In this document: positions 41,054-49,707 of the stretch, one piece after another | Numbering within the stretch: position 1 is the stretch's first letter | How the letters are laid out: every line of letters begins with the position of its first letter | Assembly: GCA_031270395.1 (NCBI GenBank) | Contig: JAISXU010000016.1 | Location: 1 to 51,649 of the forward strand | DNA from: Oscillospiraceae bacterium | GTDB lineage: Bacteria; Bacillota; Clostridia; Oscillospirales; Oscillospiraceae | DNA length: 51,649 bases | Direction: 5' to 3' | Notes under the pieces: model-generated | Database searches by the model: none | What the model was told of the DNA's origin: nothing | Seen by the model: only the letters and a program-made list of their open reading frames with translations | Program-made: the position numbers and the translations under genes

Positions 41054-42430
41054 ATGGGCGAAAAAATAAATTATTCGGAAATGACCCCGGAGATTGCGAG
41101 ACTCTCCGAAAAATGCGAGAGATGGCGCATACCGGACGACATGTACACACAGTATAAGGTGAACAGAGGGCTGCGCGATCTGTCCGGAAACGGCGTCCTC
41201 ACCGGACTGACGAATATCTCCAATATCACCGCGAAAAAAATCATCGACGGAGTCGAAGTCCCCATGGACGGCAAGCTGTACTATCGCGGAATAGATGTCG
41301 AGGAGCTTGTGGGGGGCTTCATTGACGAGCGGCGCTTCGGCTTTGAGGAGACGGCGTATCTCCTGCTGTTTGGCGAACTGCCCGATGCGGCGGAGCTCGG
41401 CGATTTTTCGCGGCTTCTCGCGGGATACCGTGACTTGCCCGCGGCGTTCACGCGCGACGCCATAATGAAAGCGGCGAGCCGCGATATGATGAACGCGCTG
41501 GCCCGCTGTGTTCTCACTCTCTACTATTACGACGACAATGCCGACGACGTATCAATCCCCAACACCCTGCGGCAGTGTCTGCGCCTCATCGCCGTGATGC
41601 CGATGCTGGCGGTGTACTGCTACAACGCCTACGACCACTACGGACGGGGCGGCAGTCTCTTTATACACCTGCCGAATCCGGAGCTGTCCGCCGCGGAAAA
41701 TCTGCTCAGTCTGCTCCGTCGCGATAAGAAATTTACCCAGCTTGAAGCGCGCGTACTCGACCTCGCGCTCGTGCTTCACGCCGAGCACGGGGGAGGCAAC
41801 AACTCCGCGTTCACCGTGCGCGTCGTGTCGTCGTCCGGCACGGACACGTACAGCGCCGTCGCCGCCGCGCTCGGCAGCCTGAAAGGCCCGAGGCACGGCG
41901 GCGCGAATAACCGCGTAATGGCGATGATGGACGATCTCAAGGCAAACGTGTCCGACTGGACGGACGATGATTGCGTGTCCGGCTATCTGAAACGTCTGCT
42001 GCACAGGGAGGCTTTCGACCGCTCGGGGCTGATATACGGCATCGGACACGCCATATACTCGTTGAGCGACCCGCGCGCGCGCATTTTCGAGAGCTTTGTC
42101 GAGCAACTCAGCGCGGAAAAGGGACGCCGGGACGAGTACGCGCTGTACGCGTCCGTAGCGCATCTCGCGCCGGAGCTCATCGCGCGGGAGCGGAAAATGT
42201 ACAAGGGCGTCTCGGCAAACATCGATTTCTACAGCGGTTTCGTCTATGAGATGCTTGGTCTGCCGCGCGAACTGTTTACCCCCCTGTTCGCCGTCGCGCG
42301 TATCGCGGGCTGGAGCGCGCACCGCATCGAGGAGCTTGTCGGAGACGGCCGGATAATACGCCCGGCGTACAAGGGCGTTACCGATATGGCTTCATACGTA
42401 CCGCTGGACAGGCGCCAGCGCGGCGTATGA
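41054..42430 (+). CDS. citrate synthase
   Basis: Condenses oxaloacetate with acetyl-CoA. From ATG at 41054 it is 458 residues, close to clostridial enzymes, which begin with SEMTPEIARL-like sequence and NRGLRDLSGNGVLTGLTNI. Catalytic residues are all present: His in LHAEHGGGNNS, His in GIGHAIYSLSDPRA, and Asp in ANIDFYSGF; KGPRHGGAN is the usual substrate loop. Earlier in-frame starts (40967, 40985) would add unrelated residues, and none has a clear ribosome-binding site, so the start is uncertain. A 2-methylcitrate synthase cannot be excluded. Its 3' end overlaps the convergent NTF2-like gene by 39 bases. Confidence 0.93.
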   Translation: MGEKINYSEMTPEIARLSEKCERWRIPDDMYTQYKVNRGLRDLSGNGVLTGLTNISNITAKKIIDGVEVPMDGKLYYRGIDVEELVGGFIDERRFGFEETAYLLLFGELPDAAELGDFSRLLAGYRDLPAAFTRDAIMKAASRDMMNALARCVLTLYYYDDNADDVSIPNTLRQCLRLIAVMPMLAVYCYNAYDHYGRGGSLFIHLPNPELSAAENLLSLLRRDKKFTQLEARVLDLALVLHAEHGGGNNSAFTVRVVSSSGTDTYSAVAAALGSLKGPRHGGANNRVMAMMDDLKANVSDWTDDDCVSGYLKRLLHREAFDRSGLIYGIGHAIYSLSDPRARIFESFVEQLSAEKGRRDEYALYASVAHLAPELIARERKMYKGVSANIDFYSGFVYEMLGLPRELFTPLFAVARIAGWSAHRIEELVGDGRIIRPAYKGVTDMASYVPLDRRQRGV

Positions 42431-42922
42431 GGGGTCGTCGCGCGTTTTCGAGCCCCCGAACACGAGCGGCGGTTCCGGGAGCGTCGCAGTCTTGATGAAG
42501 TCGTTACAAAAAACACGCTTTTTTATAAACCACTCTCCGTCGCGCTTTACCCATTCATCCACGAACCGCCCTGTTCCGCTCGACGAGCGAATGACGCCAT
42601 CCTCGTCTCGGGCGACGATAAGAAACGTAATGTACGCCTCGCTGCCGGCTGAGTCCCCGCGCACACGGATGGAGATGTTTGTCAACTGGTGCGACTCGGT
42701 GACGACGCGACTGTTTTCCTCACGCGCGAGCCTGTCCACGAACCCGCGCCCGGAGCCGCGATAATACGGGCCGTAGTCCGCCTCGCTGTCCTCTGTGAAA
42801 ACGGCGTACCCAAGCCGTATATCGGTTCTGTCCATACTCCGGCAGTACATGTACAGCTTTTCACGTATGGCGTCCTTCGCGGCCAGCGTTTCGATTATTT
42901 CGCGTTCATTTATCTCAGGCAT
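42392..42922 (-). CDS. SnoaL/NTF2-like protein
   Basis: A 176-residue soluble protein of the NTF2 fold. The helix AAKDAIREKLYMYCRSMDRTD and FTEDSEADYGPYYRG open the domain, and VDEWVKRDGEWFIKKRVF is its characteristic last strand pair; this resembles SnoaL-type polyketide cyclase-like and ring-hydroxylating dioxygenase small-subunit-like proteins. No catalytic identity can be assigned. It is the last gene of the second Opp-type operon, 65 bases after the OppF-like gene, and may act on the imported compound. It overlaps the 3' end of citrate synthase tail to tail. Confidence 0.8.
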   Translation of the reverse strand: MPEINEREIIETLAAKDAIREKLYMYCRSMDRTDIRLGYAVFTEDSEADYGPYYRGSGRGFVDRLAREENSRVVTESHQLTNISIRVRGDSAGSEAYITFLIVARDEDGVIRSSSGTGRFVDEWVKRDGEWFIKKRVFCNDFIKTATLPEPPLVFGGSKTRDDPSYAALAPVQRYV

Positions 42923-42944
42923 ATCCTATCTCCTCTGGCTGGGG

Positions 42945-42985
42945 CGCGCCGCCGCTATCTGAGCATTTCAGACAGCGGCGGCGCG
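42945..42985. repeat. long GC-rich hairpin between the OppF-like and NTF2-like genes
   Basis: CGCGCCGCCGCT (42945-42956) pairs perfectly with AGCGGCGGCGCG (42974-42985), and the interior CTGA/TCAG pairs again. No T-run follows on the minus strand, so it is more likely an mRNA-stabilising or attenuating stem that lowers expression of the last gene than a full terminator. Confidence 0.65.
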
Positions 42986-42987
42986 TC

Positions 42988-43989
42988 CTAAAATTTCATC
43001 TCCCGTTCTCCGGGAGCGGCGCCGATGTTTTGGATCGGATAGTGGCAGGCGATGAAGTGCCCTTCGTCCGATTCTATAAGAGGCGGAGCGTCGCGGCGGC
43101 ACACGCCGTCCGCGTATTTACAGCGCGGCGCGAATTTGCATCCGCTCTCGGGACGGAGTCCCGGGTCGGCGGCGTCGCCTATAACGTCCGCCCGCCGCCT
43201 CATCTCAAGCTCGGGATCCGGTATTGGCACGGATGCGTACAACGCGCGGGTGTACGGGTGGAGCGCATTGTAGTATATCTCGGCGGACGACGCAAGCTCG
43301 ACGACGCTCCCGAGATACATCACGGCTATCCTGTCGGATACAAGACGCACGACGCTGAGATCGTGCGCTATAAACATGTACGTTAACCCCAGACGTTTTT
43401 GCAGATCCATCAGCAGATTGATGATCTGCGCCTGTATGGATACGTCGAGCGCGGAGATGGGTTCGTCAAGCAGAATGAACTGCGGTTCTACCGCGAGTGC
43501 GCGAGCAATCCCGACACGCTGTCTCTGCCCTCCCGAAAACTCGTGCGCGTACCGTCCCAGGTGTTCCCCGCCGAGACCGACGAGTTCGAGGTACCGTACC
43601 GCACGCTCGGCGCGTTCCGCGCGCGTACGCGTGAGTCCGTGTATATCCGGCCCCTCCGAGACGATATCGCCGGCTGTCATGCGCGGATCGAGCGCCGAGT
43701 AGGCGTCTTGAAAAACCATCTGAACCTCTTTTTTGAACCGCCTCTTTTCCTCGCCGGCAAGAGTGTGCACGTCGGCGTCGCAGTACAGCGCCGAGCCGCC
43801 CGTCTTCCCGTAGAGTCCTATAAGCGTTCGTCCGCACGTCGTTTTTCCACAGCCGGATTCGCCGACGACGCCGAGCGTTTCTCCCTTGAATATCTTGAAG
43901 CTGACGCCGTCGAGCGCGCGCAGAAACCCGCCTCCCGTACTGTAGTGGCGTGACAGCTCCCTCGCCTCGAACATCGCATCTCCGCTCAC
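42988..43989 (-). CDS. OppF/DppF-type ABC transporter ATPase (second importer)
   Basis: A 333-residue ATPase. Walker A is GESGCGKTT, the signature is canonical ([15 protein letters not shown]), Walker B is [12 protein letters not shown], and the C-terminal [14 protein letters not shown] motif is typical. It overlaps the OppD-like gene by 4 bases. Unlike the OppF-like protein of the first importer it keeps SGGQ. Confidence 0.95.
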   Translation of the reverse strand: MSGDAMFEARELSRHYSTGGGFLRALDGVSFKIFKGETLGVVGESGCGKTTCGRTLIGLYGKTGGSALYCDADVHTLAGEEKRRFKKEVQMVFQDAYSALDPRMTAGDIVSEGPDIHGLTRTRAERAERAVRYLELVGLGGEHLGRYAHEFSGGQRQRVGIARALAVEPQFILLDEPISALDVSIQAQIINLLMDLQKRLGLTYMFIAHDLSVVRLVSDRIAVMYLGSVVELASSAEIYYNALHPYTRALYASVPIPDPELEMRRRADVIGDAADPGLRPESGCKFAPRCKYADGVCRRDAPPLIESDEGHFIACHYPIQNIGAAPGEREMKF

Positions 43990-44987
43990 AGAAGACCTCC
44001 CCCGTCCGTTCCGGGCAGCGTTTCAAACCAGCACGCCGTGCTGTGGCGTCCGTTGCTTTCCGTGAGCTTAGGCTCCTCGCGGCGGCATATATCCATGCAC
44101 AGGGCGCACCGTTCGGCGAAAGCACATCCTGAGGGCGGATCTATAAGCTCCGGCGGAACGCCTTGGATGTATGGCAGAGGAAGCTTGCTCTGCATCGTCA
44201 TGCGCGGCACTGATGCGAGCAACGCTTTTGTGTACGGGTGCGCCGTGTGATAAAAAATATCTTCCGAGGAGCCCGATTCGACTATCCGCCCGGCGTACAT
44301 TACGTAAATACGCTTCGCTATGCCGGCGACGACTCCGAGGTCGTGCGTTATAAGCACAATGGAGGCGCGCGTTTCGACCTGGAGCTCGCGCAGCAGCTCC
44401 AGTACGCGACTCTGTATAGTCACGTCAAGCGCCGTGGTGGGCTCGTCCGCTATCAGCAGGCTCGGTCTGTTGGAAAAAGCGATGGCGATCATTACGCGCT
44501 GGCGCATGCCGCCGGACAACTCGTGCGGATACTGTCTCGCACGGCGCGCCGGATCGTCAAAACCGACTCGCCGCAGAAGCTCGACGGCCTCCGCACGCGC
44601 CGCCGCCGCGGAAATTCCGCTGTGCGCCCGCAGATTTTCCTCAATCTGACGTCCGGAGCGCATGGTGGGGTTGAGGGCGGACAGCGGATCCTGAAATACT
44701 ATGGAGCACTCCCCACCCCTGTATCTGCGCAGTCGCTTTTTGTCAAAGCTCAAAACATTCTCGCCGCGAAACAGAATCTCGCTGCCGCTCTTTATGTCGC
44801 CCGCCGGGCGGCGGACGAGCCGCAGAATGGATCGGGCAGTTACCGACTTCCCGCAGCCGGATTCTCCCACCACCGCGACGACCTCATTTTCCCCGACGCT
44901 GAGATCGACGCCGCGAACGGCCTGAATTTCTCCCGCCATCGTGTGATACGATACGCGCAGTCTGCGGATTTCAAGCAGATCCGACAT
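43986..44987 (-). CDS. OppD/DppD-type ABC transporter ATPase (second importer)
   Basis: A 333-residue ATPase with Walker A GESGCGKS, signature LSGGMRQRVMIA, Walker [13 protein letters not shown] and the C-terminal CAFAERCALCMDIC cysteine cluster. It starts 3 bases after the OppC-like stop and ends overlapping the OppF-like start (ATGA-type junction), so translation is coupled. Confidence 0.95.
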   Translation of the reverse strand: MSDLLEIRRLRVSYHTMAGEIQAVRGVDLSVGENEVVAVVGESGCGKSVTARSILRLVRRPAGDIKSGSEILFRGENVLSFDKKRLRRYRGGECSIVFQDPLSALNPTMRSGRQIEENLRAHSGISAAAARAEAVELLRRVGFDDPARRARQYPHELSGGMRQRVMIAIAFSNRPSLLIADEPTTALDVTIQSRVLELLRELQVETRASIVLITHDLGVVAGIAKRIYVMYAGRIVESGSSEDIFYHTAHPYTKALLASVPRMTMQSKLPLPYIQGVPPELIDPPSGCAFAERCALCMDICRREEPKLTESNGRHSTACWFETLPGTDGGGLL

Positions 44988-44990
44988 GAT

Positions 44991-45815
44991 TCACCTCCTT
45001 AGTCTGGGGTCGAGCGCGTTGCGCAGTCCATCCCCAAGCAGATTGAACGCCAGAACGATTAAACACAGCGCGGCGCACGGGAAAAGCAATTGATGGGGCG
45101 CAAAATCCATGTGTACCTGACCGGAAGCTATGAGCGTCCCGAGACTTATGTTGGGCGGCTGCAGTCCGAGACCGACAAACGACAGTCCGGACTCCATGAA
45201 AATATACTGCGGGATACTGCTCGTGAGATTCACTATTATAATACCCGCGGTGTTTGGAATAAGATGCCGCGTGATAGTGCGCCACGCGCCCGCGCCAAGC
45301 GTCTCGGCCGCCAGAATGTATTCCGTCTCGCGAAGCTGCATTATCTGTCCGCGGATCTGCCTCGCCGTGCCGCACCAGCTTGTGATGGAGATTGCGAGCA
45401 GGAGCGACAGCACGCCGTTACCGAGAATCATCATGACGATCATCGTAATCAACAGACCGGGAACCGATGAGATTATCTCAATCACACGCATTATGACGAC
45501 GTCGACTATCCCGCCTAGGTAACCCATGAGTCCGCCTATGAGGCTGCCGAGCACTATTTGCGCGGCGCCGCAGACGACGGCCACGGTGAGAGACACGCGC
45601 AGTCCGAGCCACAGATTCGAGAACAGATCGCGCCCCATGTCGTCGGCGCCGAACCACAGCTCTCGGGACGGCGGGGCGTTTTTAGCCTTGACATTGATCA
45701 CCCCGCCGTCAATTCCGCGCAGACGCGGCCCGAGCACCGCCATTATCAGAAACAGCGCTATCAGCCCGAGCGCCGCCATCGCCACGGGGTTTCGCCGCAA
45801 AATCCTCCATGCCAC
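44991..45815 (-). CDS. OppC/DppC-type ABC transporter permease (second importer)
   Basis: A 274-residue permease. A short cytoplasmic N-terminus (AWRILRRNPVAMAALGL) leads into helix 1; WFGADDMGRDLFSNLWLGLR and the EAA loop EYILAAETLGAGAWRTI follow, ending LLGDGLRNALDPRLRR. The GTG at 45815 is chosen because AAGAGGTGA lies 7 bases upstream, after the OppB stop. An ATG at 45863 in the same frame would overlap OppB by 41 bases. Confidence 0.92.
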   Translation of the reverse strand: MAWRILRRNPVAMAALGLIALFLIMAVLGPRLRGIDGGVINVKAKNAPPSRELWFGADDMGRDLFSNLWLGLRVSLTVAVVCGAAQIVLGSLIGGLMGYLGGIVDVVIMRVIEIISSVPGLLITMIVMMILGNGVLSLLLAISITSWCGTARQIRGQIMQLRETEYILAAETLGAGAWRTITRHLIPNTAGIIIVNLTSSIPQYIFMESGLSFVGLGLQPPNISLGTLIASGQVHMDFAPHQLLFPCAALCLIVLAFNLLGDGLRNALDPRLRR

Positions 45816-45822
45816 AGGCGTA

Positions 45823-46764
45823 TCACCTCTTTCCGGCGCGCTCAAGCCGTATACGCGGGTCAACGAGCTTATACAGTATATCCGTTACAAACACGACAGC
45901 GAGCAGAAGCGCCGCGATGAACACCGTCAGTCCCATGACCATCGACAGATCACGCTGCTGTACCGACTTGACATAGTAGTAACCAAGTCCCGGTATCGTG
46001 AACACGGACTCGACAAAGAACGACCCGGTGACGCACATGGCCACAGTCATCGGCAGATATGTTATAATGGGTACAAATGCGTTGCGCAGTACGTGCCGCG
46101 TCACGACACGAAATCCGGATATGCCTTTCGACTCGGCCGTCATTATATACTCCTGTCCTATAACGTCGAGGATCGACGACTTCATCAGCCGCGCGTAGAA
46201 CGACGTATACACGAACGCTCCGGCTATCGTGGGCAGAATTGTGGACTTGAAGCCCGACCAGCCGATTATCGGGAGACCGGTTTTCGCCCCCGCGAAAAAC
46301 TTTTGCAGCAGCAGCGAAAATACGAGCTGCGGGATCGACACCGCGAACGCCGCGAGCGCGATTATGGCGAAATCCGCCGCCCTGCCGTTTTTCAGCGCGG
46401 ACACCACCCCCAGCAGTATCCCCAGCGTCACGCCGACGAGCATCTGCTGGAGACCGAGGCGCGCGGAGACGGGCAGCTTAGAAGCGATGATATTCGGCAC
46501 CGTGTCGCCCTCGTACACGGCCGACATGCCGAAGTCGCCGCGCAGAAGCCCGCGCATCGTTATAACGTAACGCGGCCAGAGGGGTTTGTCGAAGCCGTAT
46601 TTGGCGTAGAGCTCGGCTTTTACCGTCTCAGGCATACGCAGCGTCCGCGCCGCTATGGGATTGCCCGGCACGGCGTTTACGAGGAAGAATGTCGCGGACG
46701 CTATTATGGCGAGCGTTACGACCATGAGACCGAGCTTGCGGAGCGCGTATTTGAGAAAGCCCAT
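45823..46764 (-). CDS. OppB/DppB-type ABC transporter permease (second importer)
   Basis: A 313-residue permease with about six helices. The first lies in LRKLGLMVVTLAIIASATFFLV, then NAVPGNPIAAR, the EAA loop EYIMTAESKGISGFRVVTRHVLRNA, and DPRIRLERAGKR at the end. The ATG at 46764 is just past the solute-binding protein stop (46769). A longer frame starting at 46863 lies inside that gene and is rejected. Confidence 0.94.
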   Translation of the reverse strand: MGFLKYALRKLGLMVVTLAIIASATFFLVNAVPGNPIAARTLRMPETVKAELYAKYGFDKPLWPRYVITMRGLLRGDFGMSAVYEGDTVPNIIASKLPVSARLGLQQMLVGVTLGILLGVVSALKNGRAADFAIIALAAFAVSIPQLVFSLLLQKFFAGAKTGLPIIGWSGFKSTILPTIAGAFVYTSFYARLMKSSILDVIGQEYIMTAESKGISGFRVVTRHVLRNAFVPIITYLPMTVAMCVTGSFFVESVFTIPGLGYYYVKSVQQRDLSMVMGLTVFIAALLLAVVFVTDILYKLVDPRIRLERAGKR

Positions 46765-46768
46765 ACCC

Positions 46769-48571
46769 TCAGTGCTCCACGATGTACGCGCGGCTGTACT
46801 CGTATGGCGAAACGAGCGAGGTGAAGTCAAAATTCCTGATGTACGGCTGCGCGAAATATTCAAGCTGGCTGTAGTAGATGGGAACTATCTGATAGTCCTC
46901 CGCGACGAGTATGCGCTCGAGCTCCGCGTATATCTCAGCGCGTTTCGCAGGATCCGATTCTGCGGCGAGACTGCTCAGCGCCGCGTCGTACCGGGGTGAG
47001 TTGTAACCGCCGAAGTATTGCGCCGTTCCCCCGGTACTGCTCCATATGCTCGCCCAATGATATGGATCATTGTAGTCCGTGCTTATATTATTTGAGTACG
47101 CGACGTCGTACTCGAATCCGAGCATTTTCTGATATGCAAGGCCCTGATCCGTCACGAGGTCGATGTTGACGTTTATCCCGAGCTTTGTCTCCCACGTCTG
47201 TTTGATGTATTCCTGCAAGACCTTCAGCGATTCCACCACGTCGGTTGTGAAAAACGAGAGCGTCACGTCGGCGCGCGTCCCCTCAAAGCCCTCCTCCGCA
47301 AGTCCGTCGTCGAACAGCTTCCGGAGCGCCGCGTCGTCGTTTACGTACTGCGCGGCAAGCTCCGTGAGCGGCTCGCTGACGAGCTCTCGCACGGGCGTTC
47401 CGCTGATCGATACACCTGTCGGGTACAACCCGTAGGCCGGGAGCTGCAGACCGTTAAACGCAAGATCAACCGCCTCTTGCCGGTCGATGGCCAGCGAGAG
47501 CGCCTGACGTATTTTCAGGTTATTCGTGAGTCCCGTGGTACCGCCCTCCCACGGGAAATCCAGCCGCGCGAGGCGTCCGTTGAACCGCTCTACACGGACG
47601 ATCTCGCCCGCGTCGGCCTGCGCCTTCCATGTTGCAAAGTAGTCAGCCGCGCCGGAAACGACGTCAAGCTGTCCCGCGTTGAAAAGCTGCGCGCGTGTGG
47701 AGTCCTCGTTTACCACGGTGAGCGTCACTTTTTCCAGACGTACGCTGTCCGCGTCCCAATACTCCGGATTTTTGACCAGCGTCACGGATGTATCGCGCAC
47801 CCATTCGGCAAATTTGAACGGCCCGTTGCTTATCGTCTTTTCGATACTGCTGCCCCATGACGAGTCCGTATCCGCCCCGATGAGGTCGGCCCGGACGGGG
47901 TAGTAGACCGGCAGCGTAAGCTTATCGAGGAAATAGGGGGCCGGCGCCGTGAGCTTTATTTCGAGCGTCTTGTCGTCCACAGCCCGCACTCCGATCTCCG
48001 TTGGCGGCACGGCTCCGGCGAGCGCTTCGGCGGCGTTCACGATATCCTGATAGAAAAACGAGTATGTAAACGCATTTTCGGGCGTATGGACTCGGACAAA
48101 GGCGTCCACGTAGTTTTGCGCAGTCACAGGCGCGCCGTCCTCCCAGTTGTGGTCGCGCAACTTAAAAGTGTACGTGAGGCCGTCGTCGGAAATCTCGTAG
48201 CTCTCCGCGCCGGCGAGTTCGCGCACGTCAAAACCGTTCTCGTCGGCAAAAACGCGGAACAGCCCCTCGCCTGTCTGCCCGAGGATGTGCCACTCAAACG
48301 GGTTGTGCGACGCGCCGGTGTCAAGCGAGTAGACGCGGTTGTCAAACAGCAGCAGATTGAGCTCCTGGACGGCGGCGAGCTTCTCGCCGCCGTCCGAATC
48401 CTCGGGCGCGGCGGTATCCCCTGTGTTCTGCGGCGCCGCGCCCGACCCGTTTTCGTCCGCGCCCGTCTGCGTGGGCGCGGACGGGGAGCTCCCGTCTTGA
48501 GCGCCACACCCGGCGACTACCCCTGTAAGCAGCGCCAAAGCGAGTGTGAGCGCGAGTGTCCGTCGTCTCAT
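46769..48571 (-). CDS. peptide-type ABC transporter substrate-binding lipoprotein (second importer)
   Basis: A 600-residue family-5 solute-binding lipoprotein and first gene of this operon. The signal peptide MRRRTLALTLALALLTGVVA ends in the lipobox VAGC, followed by an Asp/Gly/Ala-rich linker. Body motifs: YTFKLRDHNWEDGAPVTAQNYVDAFVR, SNGPFKFAEWV, KIRQALSLAIDRQEAVDLAF, and YDVAYSNNISTDYNDPYHW. At 600 residues it is on the long side, as for OppA-type oligopeptide binders. The order (binding protein first, then B, C, D, F) differs from the first importer. Confidence 0.94.
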   Translation of the reverse strand: MRRRTLALTLALALLTGVVAGCGAQDGSSPSAPTQTGADENGSGAAPQNTGDTAAPEDSDGGEKLAAVQELNLLLFDNRVYSLDTGASHNPFEWHILGQTGEGLFRVFADENGFDVRELAGAESYEISDDGLTYTFKLRDHNWEDGAPVTAQNYVDAFVRVHTPENAFTYSFFYQDIVNAAEALAGAVPPTEIGVRAVDDKTLEIKLTAPAPYFLDKLTLPVYYPVRADLIGADTDSSWGSSIEKTISNGPFKFAEWVRDTSVTLVKNPEYWDADSVRLEKVTLTVVNEDSTRAQLFNAGQLDVVSGAADYFATWKAQADAGEIVRVERFNGRLARLDFPWEGGTTGLTNNLKIRQALSLAIDRQEAVDLAFNGLQLPAYGLYPTGVSISGTPVRELVSEPLTELAAQYVNDDAALRKLFDDGLAEEGFEGTRADVTLSFFTTDVVESLKVLQEYIKQTWETKLGINVNIDLVTDQGLAYQKMLGFEYDVAYSNNISTDYNDPYHWASIWSSTGGTAQYFGGYNSPRYDAALSSLAAESDPAKRAEIYAELERILVAEDYQIVPIYYSQLEYFAQPYIRNFDFTSLVSPYEYSRAYIVEH

Positions 48572-48618
48572 TTCAATATCCTCCTATACATATATGCTAT
48601 AAAGTTTTGGGTGTCACA

Positions 48619-48647
48619 ACTATACACACGTTTTCCCGCCGTGTCAA
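48619..48647 (-). promoter_or_regulatory. strong sigma-A promoter of the second importer operon
   Basis: A consensus TTGACA (48642-48647) and TATAGT (48619-48624) on the minus strand, 17 bases apart, about 48 bases before the ATG and its GGAGGA site. A-tract tandem repeats lie directly upstream. Confidence 0.85.
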
Positions 48648-48649
48648 GT

Positions 48650-48681
48650 GTTTTTTCGTTGACATGTTTTTTCGTTGACAT
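48650..48681. repeat. two tandem 16-bp repeats abutting the -35
   Basis: GTTTTTTCGTTGACAT is repeated exactly at 48650-48665 and 48666-48681. On the minus strand this puts two A-tracts just upstream of the -35, in the position of an UP element or a direct-repeat operator. Confidence 0.8.
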
Positions 48682-48723
48682 CAATTCGTTTGTTACGACT
48701 GTGTCGTAACAAACGAATTGATG
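48679..48723. repeat. perfect 45-base palindrome
   Basis: A 21-bp perfect stem (48679-48699 with 48703-48723) closes a 3-base TGT loop; the arm reads CATCAATTCGTTTGTTACGA plus one base. It lies between divergent promoters and has no T-run. Its arm TTCGTTTGTTACG recurs at 32425-32457. Confidence 0.85.
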
Positions 48724-48738
48724 TTCTTGATTTTTGTG

Positions 48739-48767
48739 TTGATTTTTGGTTTACCTGTTGATATACT
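48739..48767 (+). promoter_or_regulatory. promoter of the MntA/HepT pair
   Basis: TTGATT (48739-48744) and TATACT (48762-48767), 17 bases apart, about 37 bases before the ATG at 48805. Confidence 0.65.
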
Positions 48768-48804
48768 TTCCGGGGTAGGAATTTATGCTGAGAAGGTGAT
48801 TACC

Positions 48805-49101
48805 ATGCGTTATACCATAGATGAGATTCAGAAAAAAGCCGCGCCAATCGCCGCGAGATATGGCGTTGATTCGCTCTATCTGTTCGGATCCTGCGCTTAC
48901 GGTGGCGCCGAGTCCGGCAGTGATATTGACTTCCGCGTCAATAGTGGCCGGGTCCGTGACCTTTTTGAGCTCGGCGGACTGTATAGCGATTTGGAGAATG
49001 CATTGGGCACAAAAATTGATCTTGTTATGACCGAAGGGCTCAATGAAGATTTTCTGCAAGAAATAAGCCGTGACGAGGTGCTGATTTATGCAGGACCGTA
49101 A
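48805..49101 (+). CDS. MntA-like minimal nucleotidyltransferase (antitoxin)
   Basis: A 98-residue nucleotidyltransferase-fold protein. The active-site motif LYLFGSCAYGGAESGSDIDFRV has the Gly-Ser and the Asp-x-Asp metal ligands. ELGGLYSDLENALGTKIDLVM holds the third acidic strand. AAGGTGA precedes the ATG; an upstream in-frame ATG at 48718 would start inside the palindrome. In MntA/HepT systems this enzyme adds AMP to the HepT toxin and neutralises it. The next gene overlaps by 14 bases. Confidence 0.9.
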   Translation: MRYTIDEIQKKAAPIAARYGVDSLYLFGSCAYGGAESGSDIDFRVNSGRVRDLFELGGLYSDLENALGTKIDLVMTEGLNEDFLQEISRDEVLIYAGP

Positions 49102-49456
49102 ACGTGATTTGACGGTTTTGCAACGTATTGTCCACTATTGTGACAGATTGGAAGAGCATCACGGCGAGCTGAACCCGGTGCTTGAGTATGAGGTATTTAG
49201 TAAAAGCCGCGCTTATAGTGATGCTGTAGCTTTTTGTGTATTTCAAATAGCAGAACTATGCCAGCACTTGTCACCGGAAGCCCGCGCGTTCGCGCCGGAC
49301 ATCCCTTGGCACGGGATACGAGGTATGCGAAATATTGTGGCGCATAACTACGGCGAGATAAAGCCGGAAATATTGTGGAACACGGCGGTTGAGCGGATTC
49401 CGGAGCTCTGCACAGCATGCACGGAAATTATTCAAAATTTATCTTCCCAGCAATGA
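49088..49456 (+). CDS. HepT-like ribonuclease toxin
   Basis: A 122-residue HEPN-fold protein. The catalytic motif R-x4-H-x-Y is seen in GMRNIVAHNYGEI; the rest is helical (VLQRIVHYCDRLEEHH, AFCVFQIAELCQHLS). HepT proteins are RNases tamed by AMPylation by their MntA partner, encoded directly upstream here with a 14-base overlap. Confidence 0.92.
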   Translation: MQDRKRDLTVLQRIVHYCDRLEEHHGELNPVLEYEVFSKSRAYSDAVAFCVFQIAELCQHLSPEARAFAPDIPWHGIRGMRNIVAHNYGEIKPEILWNTAVERIPELCTACTEIIQNLSSQQ

Positions 49457-49477
49457 GCGGCGTCATTACAACGCCGC
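49457..49477 (+). terminator. possible weak terminator after hepT
   Basis: GCGGCGT (49457-49463) pairs with ACGCCGC (49471-49477) directly after the hepT stop. No T-run follows, so termination efficiency is doubtful. Confidence 0.35.
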
Positions 49478-49547
49478 CACGCATCCTATAAATTACTGCT
49501 TAGCTGTCTATGCTTGCCGCTTTTGTCGTTCAAGATTTCAAACGAAC

Positions 49548-49655
49548 ACGCACGACATCGCACTTGATGTGGGCGTATCTGATGATACAGCAAAGCGCTG
49601 GTTGTTACTGCTTGAAAAATCAGGTGTAATCTTCTATAGGGTAGAATCCCAATAA
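49548..49655 (+). pseudogene. remnant of a DUF4143-type AAA ATPase
   Basis: The frame ending at 49655 encodes HDIALDVGVSDDTAKRW followed by LLLLEKSGVIFYRVES. This matches the winged-helix-like segment of DUF4143 ATPases (pattern DIAxDVGVSxxTAKRWLxxLExSGxIxxL). Upstream residues of the same frame are only weakly family-like and no ATPase domain is present, so only a short piece of the gene survives. Confidence 0.55.
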
Positions 49656-49683
49656 CGGAGAAACGTACAAAACGCATAACCGG

Positions 49684-49707
49684 CAGGCAGTCTGTTTACC
49701 CTGCCTG
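49684..49707 (-). terminator. possible terminator of the PstS-like gene
   Basis: CAGGCAG (49684-49690) pairs with CTGCCTG (49701-49707) immediately beyond the stop on the minus strand. Only short T-rich sequence follows (GTTTTG), so it is weak. Confidence 0.4.
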
